Assembly (NCBI GenBank): GCA_049652745.1
Contig: JBASEY010000021.1
Location: forward strand, 1 to 64,000
Direction of reading: 5' to 3'
Source: JBASEY01 sp049652745
GTDB taxonomy: Bacteria > CSSED10-310
Length of the DNA: 64,000 nt
Of the stretch, positions 1-8,702 are shown piece by piece. The first letter of the stretch is position 1. Each line of letters begins with the position of its first letter. The notes below the pieces were generated by a model. That model was not told where the DNA came from. It saw only the letters and a list, made by a program, of their open reading frames with translations, and made no database searches. The position numbers were made by a program, and so were the translations under genes.

Positions 1-72
1 ACGGATCGGAGCTATATCCAAGAAGAGAGAATTCTCAGCTTAAAGGAATGCCTTGAAGCTGTAACGGTATGA
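1..72 (+). CDS. Possible C-terminal tail of a gene entering from the left
   Basis: Frame 1 is open from the first base and reads 23 codons before a TGA at 70-72, ending in LKECLEAVTV. The stretch is charged and helix-like, as the end of a real protein could be, but it is too short to identify. It may equally be chance. Nothing downstream continues it. Confidence 0.25.
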   Translation, partial: TDRSYIQEERILSLKECLEAVTV

Positions 73-460
73 GAGAGTTTATGATGAAACTTCAAATCAA
101 ATTGCAAACATTACTTGACACGAACCGCTTTATTCATTCTATGCTTACAGAGTAAATAAAGCACGCCACATTTTTATCATAGAATTTCGTACAAAGCTCT
201 TCAGGATTTGAGAATTTGTTTGGGGACAGATACGCGGAACCGTGCTCATAAAGCGCTACTCAGCACTTAGCAATCAGTACTTAATTTGGGGACAGACTAC
301 CGTACACTTTTGACTCTCTTTGCTTCAGATATCTAAAAGCCTTTGACCTAGGAGCGGCCAGCAGTTCTGCGAAGACTATTTGGTCAAATATCTTGACAAG
401 TTTTCTAAAGATGGATACAAAGCCACTAGTATCGAGATGGCTTTTCGATAACCGGAGATT
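73..460. other. Intergenic stretch with dispersed repeats
   Basis: No convincing gene is seen in these 388 bases. They hold two copies of the dispersed TTTGGGGACAGA repeat (219-232 and 285-297). Between them (about 255-284) is a CAGCACTTAGCAATCAGTAC-like string that recurs elsewhere in the window, for example near 61371-61400. Confidence 0.5.
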
Positions 461-1246
461 ATGCGAGTGCTGGGAAATAATTTGATCAAATATTATGTTG
501 GTGGTTCGTTCAAAAAGCTGAGAGCGCTTGTCCCGACTACGATCGCTCTGATTATAGCGTTATGTTGTTTTACTGAAACAAGCGCGGAGCCTCGGCATAT
601 CCATTTTGCGCCTGGATCAGACAGCACCGACATCATTGGAGCGGTATCGTCTGAAACCAGTTATGTGTTGCGTGCTAAAAAAGACCAGTTGATGACGGTT
701 GAGCTGACTGCAAGCCAAAACCGTTTTCTATTGGCGGTAACCGGTCCCGATGGCAATAAACTAAAAAAAGCAGAATTTACTGGTAAATGGACGGGAGTTT
801 TACCCGAAACCGGCACGTATCTCATCACTATTTCTAAAACTCGTCCTGACGATACCGAATCAGCTCCATTTGTGTTGACAATACGTATTCCTGCTCAGGA
901 AACAGGAGTTTCCACTGGTGAAAAATCACCAAAAATCACTGGCTTGTATTCGGCGGCCAACGGATCGCTTTCGGCTGAGCTGCAGGAAGACGGCTCGATT
1001 CGCTTTTACCTGTCGGCTTTTTATCGCGATCACTTCGGCGAGGTTTGCGCAAAAATTGAGCCGACAGGAAACACGCTCGAATATCGACAGGACGATTGTG
1101 TGATCCTGATCACGTTCGGTGGAGATTGGGTTTTCGTCGATCAGTTGTCAATGGATGCAGAATGCGGGTTTGGAGCGAACGTGACTGCAACCGATGTATA
1201 CAAACTGGTAAACCGAGACAAACCGGATTTCAGTCTCTGCCCGTAA
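461..1246 (+). CDS. Secreted protein with a pre-peptidase-like domain
   Basis: This 261-residue protein has an unusually long N-region, then a hydrophobic segment (about residues 22-40) ending in TSAEP, which reads as a signal peptide, so it is probably periplasmic or surface-exposed. Residues 45-142 resemble the all-beta pre-peptidase C-terminal (PPC) fold, with GPDGN and GTYLITI motifs. The C-terminal part (about 155-261) has three cysteines and a CGFGANV motif and may be a small beta-barrel. The start is uncertain: GGAG lies only 3 bases before the ATG, so an internal start nearer the hydrophobic core is possible. The dipeptidase gene follows after 40 bases, suggesting co-transcription. 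No function is assigned. Confidence 0.7.
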   Translation: MRVLGNNLIKYYVGGSFKKLRALVPTTIALIIALCCFTETSAEPRHIHFAPGSDSTDIIGAVSSETSYVLRAKKDQLMTVELTASQNRFLLAVTGPDGNKLKKAEFTGKWTGVLPETGTYLITISKTRPDDTESAPFVLTIRIPAQETGVSTGEKSPKITGLYSAANGSLSAELQEDGSIRFYLSAFYRDHFGEVCAKIEPTGNTLEYRQDDCVILITFGGDWVFVDQLSMDAECGFGANVTATDVYKLVNRDKPDFSLCP

Positions 1247-1286
1247 AACCTATCCTTTTACTTTTTTTCTCGACAAGGAACAAATC

Positions 1287-2348
1287 ATGAAAAATACTTC
1301 CCCTATCGTCGTGTTTGATGGCCACAATGATATCCTATTAAATTTGTTCATCACAAAAGCGCATTCCGAGCAGTCTTTTTTTGTGCGGAACGACGATGGC
1401 CATCTGGATTTGCCCCGCGCAAAGCAGGGTGGTTTTGGAGGTGGCTTGTTTGCGATTATGGTGCCGCCAGAACACAAGACACCGGAACCCGATAAGCCGG
1501 CCACGCATTTTGATATACCCGAATTTTCCTCGCTGCAAACCACTGCAGTGCAACAGGGCGTTATTCGGGCAATGGCCGGGCTATTCCGTCTCGAGGCCGC
1601 TTCTGCCGGAGCTGTGAAAGTGATCAGGACGGTAAGTGAAATTCGAGAATGTCTGAGCTCCGGTGTTTTGGCTGCGGCACTTCATTTTGAGGGAGCTGAA
1701 CCGATCGACTCGGATCTGGACTCACTGCACGTTTTTTATCAAGCAGGGTTAAGATCGTTGGGAATTGTATGGAGCCGACCCAATGTGTTCGGGCATGGTG
1801 TTCCTATACGTTTTCCTGCATCGCCGGATACCGGACCGGGTTTGACGGATGAGGGAAAAGCTCTGGTGACGGAGTGCAATCGGCTGGGTATCATGGTTGA
1901 TGTATCTCACCTGAATTATCGGGGATTTATGGACGTGGCCGAAATATCGGATCGGCCAATCGTGGCGACTCACAGTAATGCTCATGCGATTTGCCCTTGT
2001 TCAAGAAATTTGACCGATGAGCAGCTCGATATTATTGCTGCGTCCAACGGGTTGGTTGGAATTAATTTTGGTATAGGATTTCTCCGAGCAGATGGTGGCC
2101 TGGATCCACAAACGCCTGTTTCTGTCATAGCGGACCACATCGAGTATATCTCTGAGCGAATAGGTGTCGATCATGTAGCGTTGGGATCGGATTTTGATGG
2201 AATATCTATTCCGGAAGAGCTCAAAGACGTGACAGGCTTACCGATAATTTTCGATATCCTTTCACAAAGAGGTTTTTCCGAGTCAGATTTGGCAAAGATA
2301 GCGAATGCTAATTGGCTGCGGGTGCTGGAGGCCACATGGCGGGCTTGA
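1287..2348 (+). CDS. Membrane dipeptidase family protein (peptidase M19)
   Basis: A 353-residue zinc hydrolase of the renal dipeptidase family, expected to cleave dipeptides, often with a D-residue at the C-terminal side. The family's metal-site motifs are all present in order: DGHND near residue 11 (the HxD pair), HFEGAEPI around residue 140, VDVSHLN around 205, ATHSNAH around 228, and GSDFDG around 300. The length is normal for the family. There is no signal peptide, so it is probably cytoplasmic. The start ATG has an AAGGA element about 9 bases upstream. It follows the secreted protein in the same orientation. The next 500 bases are non-coding repeats, so the transcript probably ends here. 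Confidence 0.92.
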   Translation: MKNTSPIVVFDGHNDILLNLFITKAHSEQSFFVRNDDGHLDLPRAKQGGFGGGLFAIMVPPEHKTPEPDKPATHFDIPEFSSLQTTAVQQGVIRAMAGLFRLEAASAGAVKVIRTVSEIRECLSSGVLAAALHFEGAEPIDSDLDSLHVFYQAGLRSLGIVWSRPNVFGHGVPIRFPASPDTGPGLTDEGKALVTECNRLGIMVDVSHLNYRGFMDVAEISDRPIVATHSNAHAICPCSRNLTDEQLDIIAASNGLVGINFGIGFLRADGGLDPQTPVSVIADHIEYISERIGVDHVALGSDFDGISIPEELKDVTGLPIIFDILSQRGFSESDLAKIANANWLRVLEATWRA

Positions 2349-2352
2349 TTTA

Positions 2353-2370
2353 TTTTGGGGACAGACTTCC
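2353..2370 (+). repeat. Dispersed GGGGACAGACTTCC repeat
   Basis: A copy of the short repeat found about fifteen times in this window, in both orientations and always outside intact genes. Here it directly follows the dipeptidase stop codon. Confidence 0.7.
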
Positions 2371-2778
2371 AAAAAGCAGGAGCGAGAAGCTGGAAACTGG
2401 TAGCGGGATTGAATATCCAATGTCCAATATGCAATAACCAATTTCCAAGTGTTAAAAATACGAACAAACAGTTTTCGAGTTTGATTTAGAAACCTCACAC
2501 CCAATAAAAACCCATTGAAAACTCAGCAAGAAACCGGGAACCGCGTTCGAAGAGCGGCCTGGCTCTTTTTATTGGGGACAGACTTCCAAAAATTATAACA
2601 TGAGCGAGAAGCAAGGAGTGAGACAGAGAAACCAAAAACCGTATCCGAATTGTGCCAAATTATTTAATAACCGATTTAATCGAGGGATAGCGGTAGACTT
2701 TTAATGCTCGAGCACGAGATTGACTTTGAGCGTAAAAAAACACTTGCTTTATGGGTAAAAGCATATTATAAAAGGCGG

Positions 2779-2808
2779 TTGCCGGTTTAGTCGATTATTT
2801 GTTATAAT
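2779..2808 (+). promoter_or_regulatory. Sigma-70-type promoter of tRNA-Asn
   Basis: TTGCCG (2779-2784) and a perfect TATAAT (2803-2808) are separated by 18 bases, and the tRNA begins 31 bases after the -10 element. Confidence 0.65.
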
Positions 2809-2838
2809 CTAATCGGTTAAACGGCGAAGAGCCGATCT

Positions 2839-2911
2839 TCCCCGGTAGCTCAGTAGGTAGAGCAGGTGGCTGTTAACCACCCTGTCGGCAGTTCGAGTCT
2901 GTCCCGGGGAG
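2839..2911 (+). tRNA. tRNA-Asn (GTT)
   Basis: A full cloverleaf can be drawn. The acceptor stem pairs TCCCCGG (2839-2845) with CCGGGGA (2904-2910). The D-arm contains AGCTCAGT. The anticodon stem GGTGG/CCACC encloses CTGTTAA with anticodon GTT at 2872-2874, and the T-arm has GTTCGAGTC. The discriminator is G2911. CCA is not encoded, so it must be added after transcription. The last 11 bases form the left edge of a 110-bp direct repeat whose second copy is 2.2 kb away, which marks this gene as a likely integration site. Confidence 0.97.
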
Positions 2912-3010
2912 CTATGTACGCCAATAGGTAGAACTTCTTGACCTGGAAGTTCTACCTTTTCATTTAGAAACGGTAAGTTATACTCAATTTGCAGCTCAAA
3001 GTGGTTAACA
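2901..3010 (+). repeat. Direct repeat copy 1: tRNA-Asn 3' end plus element edge (att-like)
   Basis: These 110 bases recur at 5095-5204 with only two mismatches that I can find. The repeat begins with GTCCCGGGGAG, the 3' end of the tRNA. Beyond the tRNA, read on the minus strand, it encodes the same recombinase segment (LQIEYNLPFL) as the second copy. Copy 1 therefore looks like a chromosome-element junction. Confidence 0.8.
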
Positions 3011-3026
3011 GTGATCCGATGTATAA

Positions 3027-3185
3027 AACCATAAAGATGATTTCACCTTTGCCGTCAGCGACAATAATGGGTCTGTCGAAATGAACGCTGAAGAGCTTAG
3101 GTTATACTATGTGGCATTGACACGGGCTCAATTAGAGGTGGGTATACCGGTAGAGGCAGCAGCGATATTAGGAATTAAGGTCTAA
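3027..3185 (+). pseudogene. Remnant of a UvrD-like helicase C-terminus
   Basis: An open stretch of 52 codons ends at TAA 3183-3185. It contains EELRLYYVALTRAQ, a close match to helicase motif VI of the UvrD/Rep superfamily (EE-R-L-YVA-TRA). An intact helicase needs hundreds more residues, and the frame upstream is closed by a TAA at 3024-3026, so this is a fragment. It starts just after the att-like repeat and is followed by a terminator hairpin, as if it were the tail of a gene carried by the inserted element. Confidence 0.6.
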
Positions 3186-3212
3186 GACCAACGGTGTAGA
3201 TGAAAAGTGATA

Positions 3213-3251
3213 GGAGTCTGGGAGCTTTCGAGCTTCCAGGCTCTTTTTTTT
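3213..3251 (+). terminator. Rho-independent terminator
   Basis: The arms GTCTGGGAGCT and AGCTTCCAGGC pair around a TTCG loop (about 3216-3242), with one G-T wobble, and are followed by eight T residues. It sits 30 bases after the helicase remnant. Confidence 0.75.
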
Positions 3252-3375
3252 GTCAGACAGAAAAGTGTCCCTGGAGACAAGTGGAGCCGGCTGGATGAAA
3301 GTCAAAATAAGAAAGTTGGGAAGGGAGATAATCAAGATGGAACACTCTGAGCAAAAGCACAGAAAATTGTGGCAA

Positions 3376-3555
3376 AATGTGCTCTCTCAAATATGCTCTG
3401 AAGGCTGGTAAAACATGCGTTTTCGTGTCATGTAAAACGCAAAAAAAAGGTGTCAAATTAGAAAGTAAATACGACAGTGCGAAGGCAAAACGTGGACTGT
3501 CACTTTTTGAGGCATCAAATCTGATAGTAAATCCTCCTTGAAAATCGCAGGATGG
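3376..3555 (+). repeat. Non-coding duplicated unit, copy 1
   Basis: About 180 bases recur in diverged form at 3702-3880. Shared landmarks in order are AATGTGCTCTCTCAAA, AAGGCTGGTAAAA, TTTTCGTGTCATGTAAA, GGTGTCAAATTA, TCACTTTTTGA and a CAAATCT / AAATCT string. No credible protein is encoded on either strand. Confidence 0.65.
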
Positions 3556-3701
3556 AATGAGTCGATTCTGATGAGACTCCTGTAATGTGATCTGGGGGTA
3601 ACATCATCTTTTTCCATCAAGGCAGACATCAAAGCAGAAAACGGGGAAAGAAGAAAAATGCTTTGATCATTGTGGCCGGAAAAACACAAAAAATGTGACC
3701 C

Positions 3702-3880
3702 AATGTGCTCTCTCAAAAATGCTCTAAAGGCTGGTAAAATATGCATTTTCGTGTCATGTAAAGCGCAAAAAAAGGTGTCAAATTAAATTATCAATACGAT
3801 TCTCAGAGGTAAAAGTTGTACATTCACTTTTTGATGCATTAAATCTAGTGGTAAATACTCCACGAAATCGGCCGGATCTT
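3702..3880 (+). repeat. Non-coding duplicated unit, copy 2
   Basis: Second, diverged copy of the 3376-3555 unit, in the same orientation and about 326 bases downstream. Similarity is highest over the first 85 bases. The two copies flank about 150 bases with no recognisable gene. Confidence 0.65.
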
Positions 3881-3949
3881 TGTTGCAAGAATTTTAGTTT
3901 CACATATGGAAATTCATAGTAAATAGTCGCGGTGGGTGTCACAAAGTTA

Positions 3950-3977
3950 TTGACACATTCCGCATTCCGTATATAAG
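3950..3977 (+). promoter_or_regulatory. Sigma-70-type promoter of the ankyrin gene
   Basis: A perfect TTGACA (3950-3955) and TATAAG (3972-3977) are spaced by 16 bases. The ankyrin start codon is 29 bases downstream. Confidence 0.65.
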
Positions 3978-4005
3978 ATAATCCACGAAAATAGGAGGAT
4001 GTGAT

Positions 4006-4575
4006 ATGTGTTCAATAAAGAATTTCAAAACAGCCGTGTTGCTCTTAGTAGCGTTGTTTGCAATTGTATCCGGCACTTATGGCAGTGAAACAAAATATGA
4101 TGCGGAAGCAAGTAAAAGATTGTTACAAGCTGCGATGAACGGTAACCTTGCTCATGCCAAAGCCGCTTTGTCTGATGGTGCTGATGTGAATATGATAGAT
4201 AACGATGGTTATACTGCCCTAAGGTGGGCATCACAGGAAGGCCATCGTGGTATCGTTAAGCTTCTATTAAATAATGGCGCTAATGTGAATTTGAAAGATA
4301 ACCATGCTCCTGCTCTAGTGGTGGCATCAGTGTTTGGTCGTCGTGGCATCGTTAAGCTTCTATTAAACAATGGCGCTTACGAGGATATTCAAGATGGCGC
4401 CGGTAAAACTGCTCTTATGTGGGCATCACAGCAAGGCCATCGTGGCATCGTTAAGCTTCTATTAAACAATGGCGCTGATGTGAATATAAAAGATAATGAA
4501 GGTAGAACTGCTTTAGGATGGGCAACAGGCAGAAAAATCGCTGATCTTCTAAAAAAATATGGAGCTGATAGATAA
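4006..4575 (+). CDS. Exported ankyrin-repeat protein
   Basis: A 189-residue protein with a clear signal peptide (KNFKTAVLLLVALFAIVSG, cut near SGTYGSE) and then four ankyrin repeats of 33 residues from about residue 35 to 166, with a short capping helix. The repeats carry the typical DGYTALRWASQEGH and IVKLLLNNGA motifs. Ankyrin repeats bind other proteins, and the signal peptide puts this one in the periplasm or outside. AGGAGG (3993-3998) is placed 7 bases before the ATG. Three DNA blocks around 4240, 4339 and 4438, spaced exactly 99 bases, are almost identical, so the repeats expanded recently. It stands alone in the decayed integration zone. Confidence 0.85.
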   Translation: MCSIKNFKTAVLLLVALFAIVSGTYGSETKYDAEASKRLLQAAMNGNLAHAKAALSDGADVNMIDNDGYTALRWASQEGHRGIVKLLLNNGANVNLKDNHAPALVVASVFGRRGIVKLLLNNGAYEDIQDGAGKTALMWASQQGHRGIVKLLLNNGADVNIKDNEGRTALGWATGRKIADLLKKYGADR

Positions 4576-4763
4576 AGAAATGGTCGGGTAAAAAAGGACA
4601 TCCAATTAAGAGTTGAATGCGATATTCATGACCGATGTTCAATGTAATAGAAACGAAGACATTGTATAGATAAAAATATAACTTGTGGCACTCTATCTCT
4701 TGATGTGTTTTTGTGATCAGAAATCAACTGATTCACCCAGGAATTTCCTACAACAAGCCTGAC

Positions 4764-5266
4764 CTACAAGGACAAATCGGTTAACTCCCCCCTACGTAAC
4801 ATTCGCTCCGTAACAAACATTTTCTCCATCGGGTCACCCAGTTTCCTGATGTCTGTTAGAATGTGCGTAGGCAATTTCAGAATGTTCATCATTTGAGTTA
4901 TTCGAGCTCGAGACACTCCCAAAAATCCTTAGCCCGGTCAGCTTGGGTAAATCCTTGTCTGACCATACGATTCCGCATTTCCTCTGCCACAATCACCGGA
5001 TTACGATACAGCGTTTTGGGCTTCTCCACAGACGAGGATTTCCGGGTTAGACGAGGCATTTGATAAGTCGCTTTGAAGGTACTCCTTATTAAACGTCCCG
5101 GGGAGCTATGTACGCCAATAGGTAGAGCTTCTTGACCTGGAAGTTCTACCTTTTCTTTTAGAAACGGTAAGTTATACTCAATTTGCAGCTCAAAGTGGTT
5201 AACATCTATCCGTTGAATGAAGTTTCTCAGAAAAGATCGCTTTTCGAAGGGGGTACCCTTTGACAA
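4764..5266 (-). pseudogene. Serine recombinase C-terminal remnant, frameshifted
   Basis: Read on the minus strand, FEKRSFLRNFIQRIDV followed by LQIEYNLPF is the C-terminal end of a large serine recombinase core. RNPVIVAEEM...GFTQADRAKDF then begins the helix-turn-helix tail. The frame shifts by one inserted T in the TTTTGGGAG run near 4918-4925. In the neighbouring frame the expected continuation VSRARITQMMNILKLP...LGDPMEKMFVTERMLR follows, to a TAG at 4764-4766. The 5' side is closed by a stop at 5276-5278, so the catalytic domain is absent. The second copy of the tRNA-derived 110-bp repeat (5095-5204) lies inside this coding sequence. Confidence 0.75.
5095..5204 (+). repeat. Direct repeat copy 2 (att-like) inside the recombinase remnant
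   Basis: Nearly identical to 2901-3010. Both copies share the sequence to the right of the GTCCCGGGGAG core but differ to the left (tRNA in copy 1, recombinase tail in copy 2). This is what a tandem or circular element junction would look like, not a simple attL/attR pair. Confidence 0.75.
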
Positions 5267-5393
5267 GGTTATCGCTTAACCTTGTACATCGCGTTTCAAA
5301 GTCAACAATTTCAGCTCTGACTCGATCAACCGGCTCTTCAATTATTATGAGTTATCAGTGTATCCGTTTAACCATAGCAAGAGTTTCGTACAG

Positions 5394-6707
5394 CTATCCC
5401 GCCAATTCGGGCAGCTCGAGTAAAAATCGCCACGCAGGCATTACTTCGATCACGCCACTGCTGACCTCGATCCGCCCATCTTCGTTTCGCGTTACTATCG
5501 TGCCAGTTTTCTGGCTCTGTTCAGCCATCGCCTCACTTAGAGCCGCAATCTCTCGTTTCCGAGTCTGCGGCTCCGCCAAGGATTCGCAAACCTGAACAAG
5601 AATCTTTGACCAGCCCAATAATGGAACTATGAAATCGACTTCCCGGCCCGTCCTGGTCCGGTAATAGTATATTTTCTGGTGAAGACGACGAAGTGCCGCA
5701 AAAACGAGATTCTCAAGAAGATGACCGGAGTTGATCAGAATTCTGGATGACACCGAGGTGACCAGCGCATGGTCTATACAATAAATCTTTTTCGGATTGG
5801 TATTGCGACGAGCGACAGATGAATCGAATATATGCACCATGAACAGAAAATAGGCATCCTCGAACCATTCCAAATAATCCGATACTGCTGACTTCGGCGC
5901 TTTGTGCCCCAGTGACTTGAGATAACCAGTGAGACTGTTGATGGAATACAGCGATGCCGTATTGTCCACCAGCCAATGCGCTAAATCGGTCAGAGCCTTC
6001 GGGTGTGAAATGTCATGACGCTCGACCAAGTCCCGAAACAGAATAGTGTGAAAGTATTCTTGATGGATTCTGATCCGTATGTTTCGGTCTAATCCGGCGA
6101 CCTCCGGAAAACCACCGGAATTCCAGTATTCCTCAAAAGCCTTTTTAATCAAAAACCTCTTTTTAGTCGATCACGCACCATCAGTATCAATTTCTTTGTA
6201 ATCCAAAAATTCCTGGAACGAAAACGGAAATAATTCCCATGATAGAGCTCGCCCGCGCATTTGCGTGGCAATTTCCTTCGACAGCATTTCTGCGGATGAA
6301 CCGGTCAAGTACACTTCACATTTTTCCGTACGCATCAATCGATCTATAAAAGGCTCCCAACCAGAAGCGGCCTGAATCTCATCGAAAAAACAATAGACCA
6401 TCTCGGTGTTTTTCTTCTCAGGGTATAAAGAGTAATAAGCCTCGGTGATCAGGCCGAGATTGTTGTGTCGTAAATTATGAAGTCGATCATCGAAAAAGTT
6501 CAGGTAAAGTATGTTGTGCCTTGAGACTCCGCTGTTCAATAAGCGTTGAATAATCTGAAACATGTAGGTTGACTTACCGCTCCGGCGGACCCCGATACAA
6601 ACCGTGGCTTTGCCGCGCATCGTCTCGATATGCAAGCGTCGAGGCACCCCGGTTTCCTGTTGGAGTTCCTGAAAATCCAGGATGATGGATTTGATTGTTT
6701 CTATCAT
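5394..6707 (-). pseudogene. DUF4143-type AAA ATPase interrupted by a stop codon
   Basis: Two consecutive minus-strand reading frames form one protein. The first (6707 to 6171) has an AAA_14 ATPase domain with Walker A GVRRSGKST near residue 45, Walker B YCFFDEIQ and the sensor LTGSSAEML. The second (to 5394) has the DUF4143 restriction-nuclease-like domain with FxTGREVDFIV-type residues. Both are in the same frame and only a TGA at 6171-6173 separates them, in the context DGA-stop-STKKR, where a tryptophan codon TGG would restore a continuous chain of about 437 residues. The start ATG at 6707 is preceded by AGGAG 7 bases upstream. Such ATPases are common accessory genes of unknown role. It is probably inactivated, unless the stop is a sequencing error. 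Confidence 0.8.
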
Positions 6708-6725
6708 AGCGCTTCTCCTGATCAT

Positions 6726-7658
6726 AATTATTGCCGGTTATCATCTAATCTGGAAATAAATATAACCAGCTTAACCTGTAAGTGTCAAGAAATATTTTCA
6801 GATGCGCTCAAAAAATCCCCCGGTCCGAATAACCCATCCACAGATATTTCGACATAGCCTCAGGTAGATAACCCTTGAGACGAGGCATTCCCACCTCACA
6901 TAGCGCGAATCTCGAACGCATGAACGCTAAAAACCAGGACAATCCAAGTAGAAATACGATCTGATACGATATTCATCCCTAACGAGTAAATTCACACTTA
7001 TGACTGGCCATATAGTTTTCCTTACTTTTTGGCTAATGAGATTCCCCAGTTTGGAGGATGCCAAGGTATAGACTTTGTGTTAACGAGTTCTCAGGTGGTA
7101 CGCAAACACATCTTGACATCAACTCTTTTTTTATCATGATTTTTTATCGACATTTTTACGGGTCTCAAAATTTTACTGGGAGCAAGAACTGTCCCAACTC
7201 ATAATTCTCCGGTTTCCTCATTCTCTAAGCTAAATATTTCGGTGCAGTCAGGAAAGGTCAATTCATAAAGTAGCGTGACTCCGGGCTCTTCGCTTGAGGC
7301 TTGAACAGGCTTTTCTTTTTTACCTCTGTATCCATACCAATTTTATGAGAAAGATATATCTGTTCGGAGCTTTTCCATCGACAGCACTGTTGTGACACTG
7401 TTGTAATTAAAATAAATAAAAGCTATGAAGATTAAGCATCCCATACAAGGATGCACCGTGATGCTCTTTTTAGCCTTTATTCATTTTAGAGCGCTTATGC
7501 AAAACATTTGACCATGGAGCAATCTAACCAGCAAAAATTGAAATAGAGACAAAAAGCTGCAAATAAAGGAGAAAGAATATCATTATAGATAGGGTTAAAA
7601 AGAGCGATTCGAGGAAAATTTGTGACATTTTATATCGAACGAGAGTTATTTCAGGCTG
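6726..7658. other. Long intergenic region, no gene recognised
   Basis: About 930 bases without a convincing reading frame on either strand. A weak inverted pair, GCATC/GATGC, near 7436-7457 stands before a T-run. A GAATATCATTATAGAT string near 7575 faintly recalls a Fur box. The base composition is richer in A and T than the transporter operon that follows. Confidence 0.4.
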
Positions 7659-8702
7659 ATGAATTTTGATAGAAACAGACGGATCCAACGCCACGGCGCC
7701 ATCACCACCGCCTACCTTGCAAGCGTGCGCCGCAAACTGCTGGTGCTGACCTTTCTGCTCAGCATAATTTTTCTGGTTGCGCTCTTCGCAATAGCTCTAG
7801 GCACCTACACCATTCCCATTAAAGACATTCTTCGCGTGCTGACCGGTAACGCCGACGCTGCCGCAGGAGTCGTCATTTTCAATATCCGGTTGCCGCGCGT
7901 CATCGCCGCGCTCGTCTGCGGTTGGGGGCTTTCACTATCCGGCTTGAGCATCCAATCTCTGCTTAAAAACCCGCTCGGAGCGCCATCGACTCTCGGCATT
8001 AGCCAGGGCGCCGCTTTCGGAGCCGCTGCGGCCATCGTCATCTTTGGCGCCGAAATGTTCTCGGTGACGGCTTTCGCGTTCGGAGGCGCGATGGCGGCCA
8101 CGTTGGTCGTACTCCTCTTATCGGGACTTAAACGTCTCACTACGGAAACTTTTATCCTGGCCGGAGTCGCGTTGTCATCTCTCTTCGTATCGGCAACGTT
8201 CCTGATACAGTATGTGGCGACGGAAGCTCAATTGGCGATGGTCGTCTTTTGGAGTTTCGGCGACGTGGCACGTTCCAACTGGACAGAAATCGGGCTCATG
8301 ACCGCCGTGGTTTTTCTTGTATCCCTTTACCTGACGGCAATTCGATGGGACCTCAACGCTCTTGCGTCGGGGGAGGAAGCCGCTAAAGGGCTCGGCGTGA
8401 ATGTCGAACGAATCCGAGCAACCGGTATGGTCGCCGCCTCGTTGGTCGCCGCCCTGGTCACGGCCTTCCACGGAGTTATCGCGTTCATAGGGCTGATAGC
8501 GCCGCATATGGCTCGGCGCTTGGTGGGCGACGACCACCGCCTGTTGATTCCTTTTTCTTCGGCTATCGGAGCACTGCTTCTGTTGACGGCTGACACTCTC
8601 GGGCGCTTACTGATCGGTTCCGGCGCATTGCCGGTGGGAGTCATAACTTCGTTTTTGGGAGCGCCGATGTTCTTTTATCTGCTTGTTCGGAGGCAGAGAT
8701 GA
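7659..8702 (+). CDS. FecCD-family ABC transporter permease
   Basis: A 347-residue inner-membrane permease of the BtuC/FecCD family, which moves iron-siderophore, haem or cobalamin through the inner membrane. About ten hydrophobic segments are visible. Family motifs include FNIRLPRVIAALVCGWGLS early, QSLLKNPLGAPSTLGISQGAAFG, VIAFIGLIAPHMARRLVG and a C-terminal LPVGVITSFLGAPMFFYLL. The N-terminal 25 residues are basic and cytoplasmic. No strong ribosome site precedes the ATG at 7659, so the start could be slightly downstream. The last 4 bases overlap the ATPase gene, and the binding protein follows, making a three-gene operon. Confidence 0.93.
   Translation: MNFDRNRRIQRHGAITTAYLASVRRKLLVLTFLLSIIFLVALFAIALGTYTIPIKDILRVLTGNADAAAGVVIFNIRLPRVIAALVCGWGLSLSGLSIQSLLKNPLGAPSTLGISQGAAFGAAAAIVIFGAEMFSVTAFAFGGAMAATLVVLLLSGLKRLTTETFILAGVALSSLFVSATFLIQYVATEAQLAMVVFWSFGDVARSNWTEIGLMTAVVFLVSLYLTAIRWDLNALASGEEAAKGLGVNVERIRATGMVAASLVAALVTAFHGVIAFIGLIAPHMARRLVGDDHRLLIPFSSAIGALLLLTADTLGRLLIGSGALPVGVITSFLGAPMFFYLLVRRQR

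Larger units (their letters stand above)
2349..2838. other. Intergenic region with dispersed repeats ahead of the tRNA
   Basis: No gene is seen. The stretch carries two copies of the GGGGACAGACTTCC repeat (2353-2370 and 2571-2590). A string near 2415-2450 runs through variants of CCAATGTCCAATATGCAATA; related strings recur at 10625-10690, 18185-18260, 18360-18420 and 61260-61290. The tRNA promoter lies at its right end. Confidence 0.5.

Noticed and set aside
3253..3746. Two similar minus-strand frames (MTPFFCVLHD... and MHILPAFRAF...)
   Set aside because: They are similar only because they read the same duplicated non-coding unit. The composition is not protein-like, and starts and stops are not conserved between copies.
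2901..5204. A simple attL/attR pair of a 2.2-kb integrated element
   Set aside because: Both repeat copies share the right flank and differ on the left, which does not fit a single clean insertion. A tandem or decayed arrangement is more likely.
6171..6173. TGA recoding as tryptophan or selenocysteine in this genome
   Set aside because: Many intact genes here end in TGA, and no selenocysteine-type hairpin is evident just after this codon. A simple nonsense mutation or sequencing error is more likely.
7571..7590. Possible Fur box before the FecCD operon
   Set aside because: Only GAATATCATTAT resembles the motif; the inverted-repeat partner is missing.
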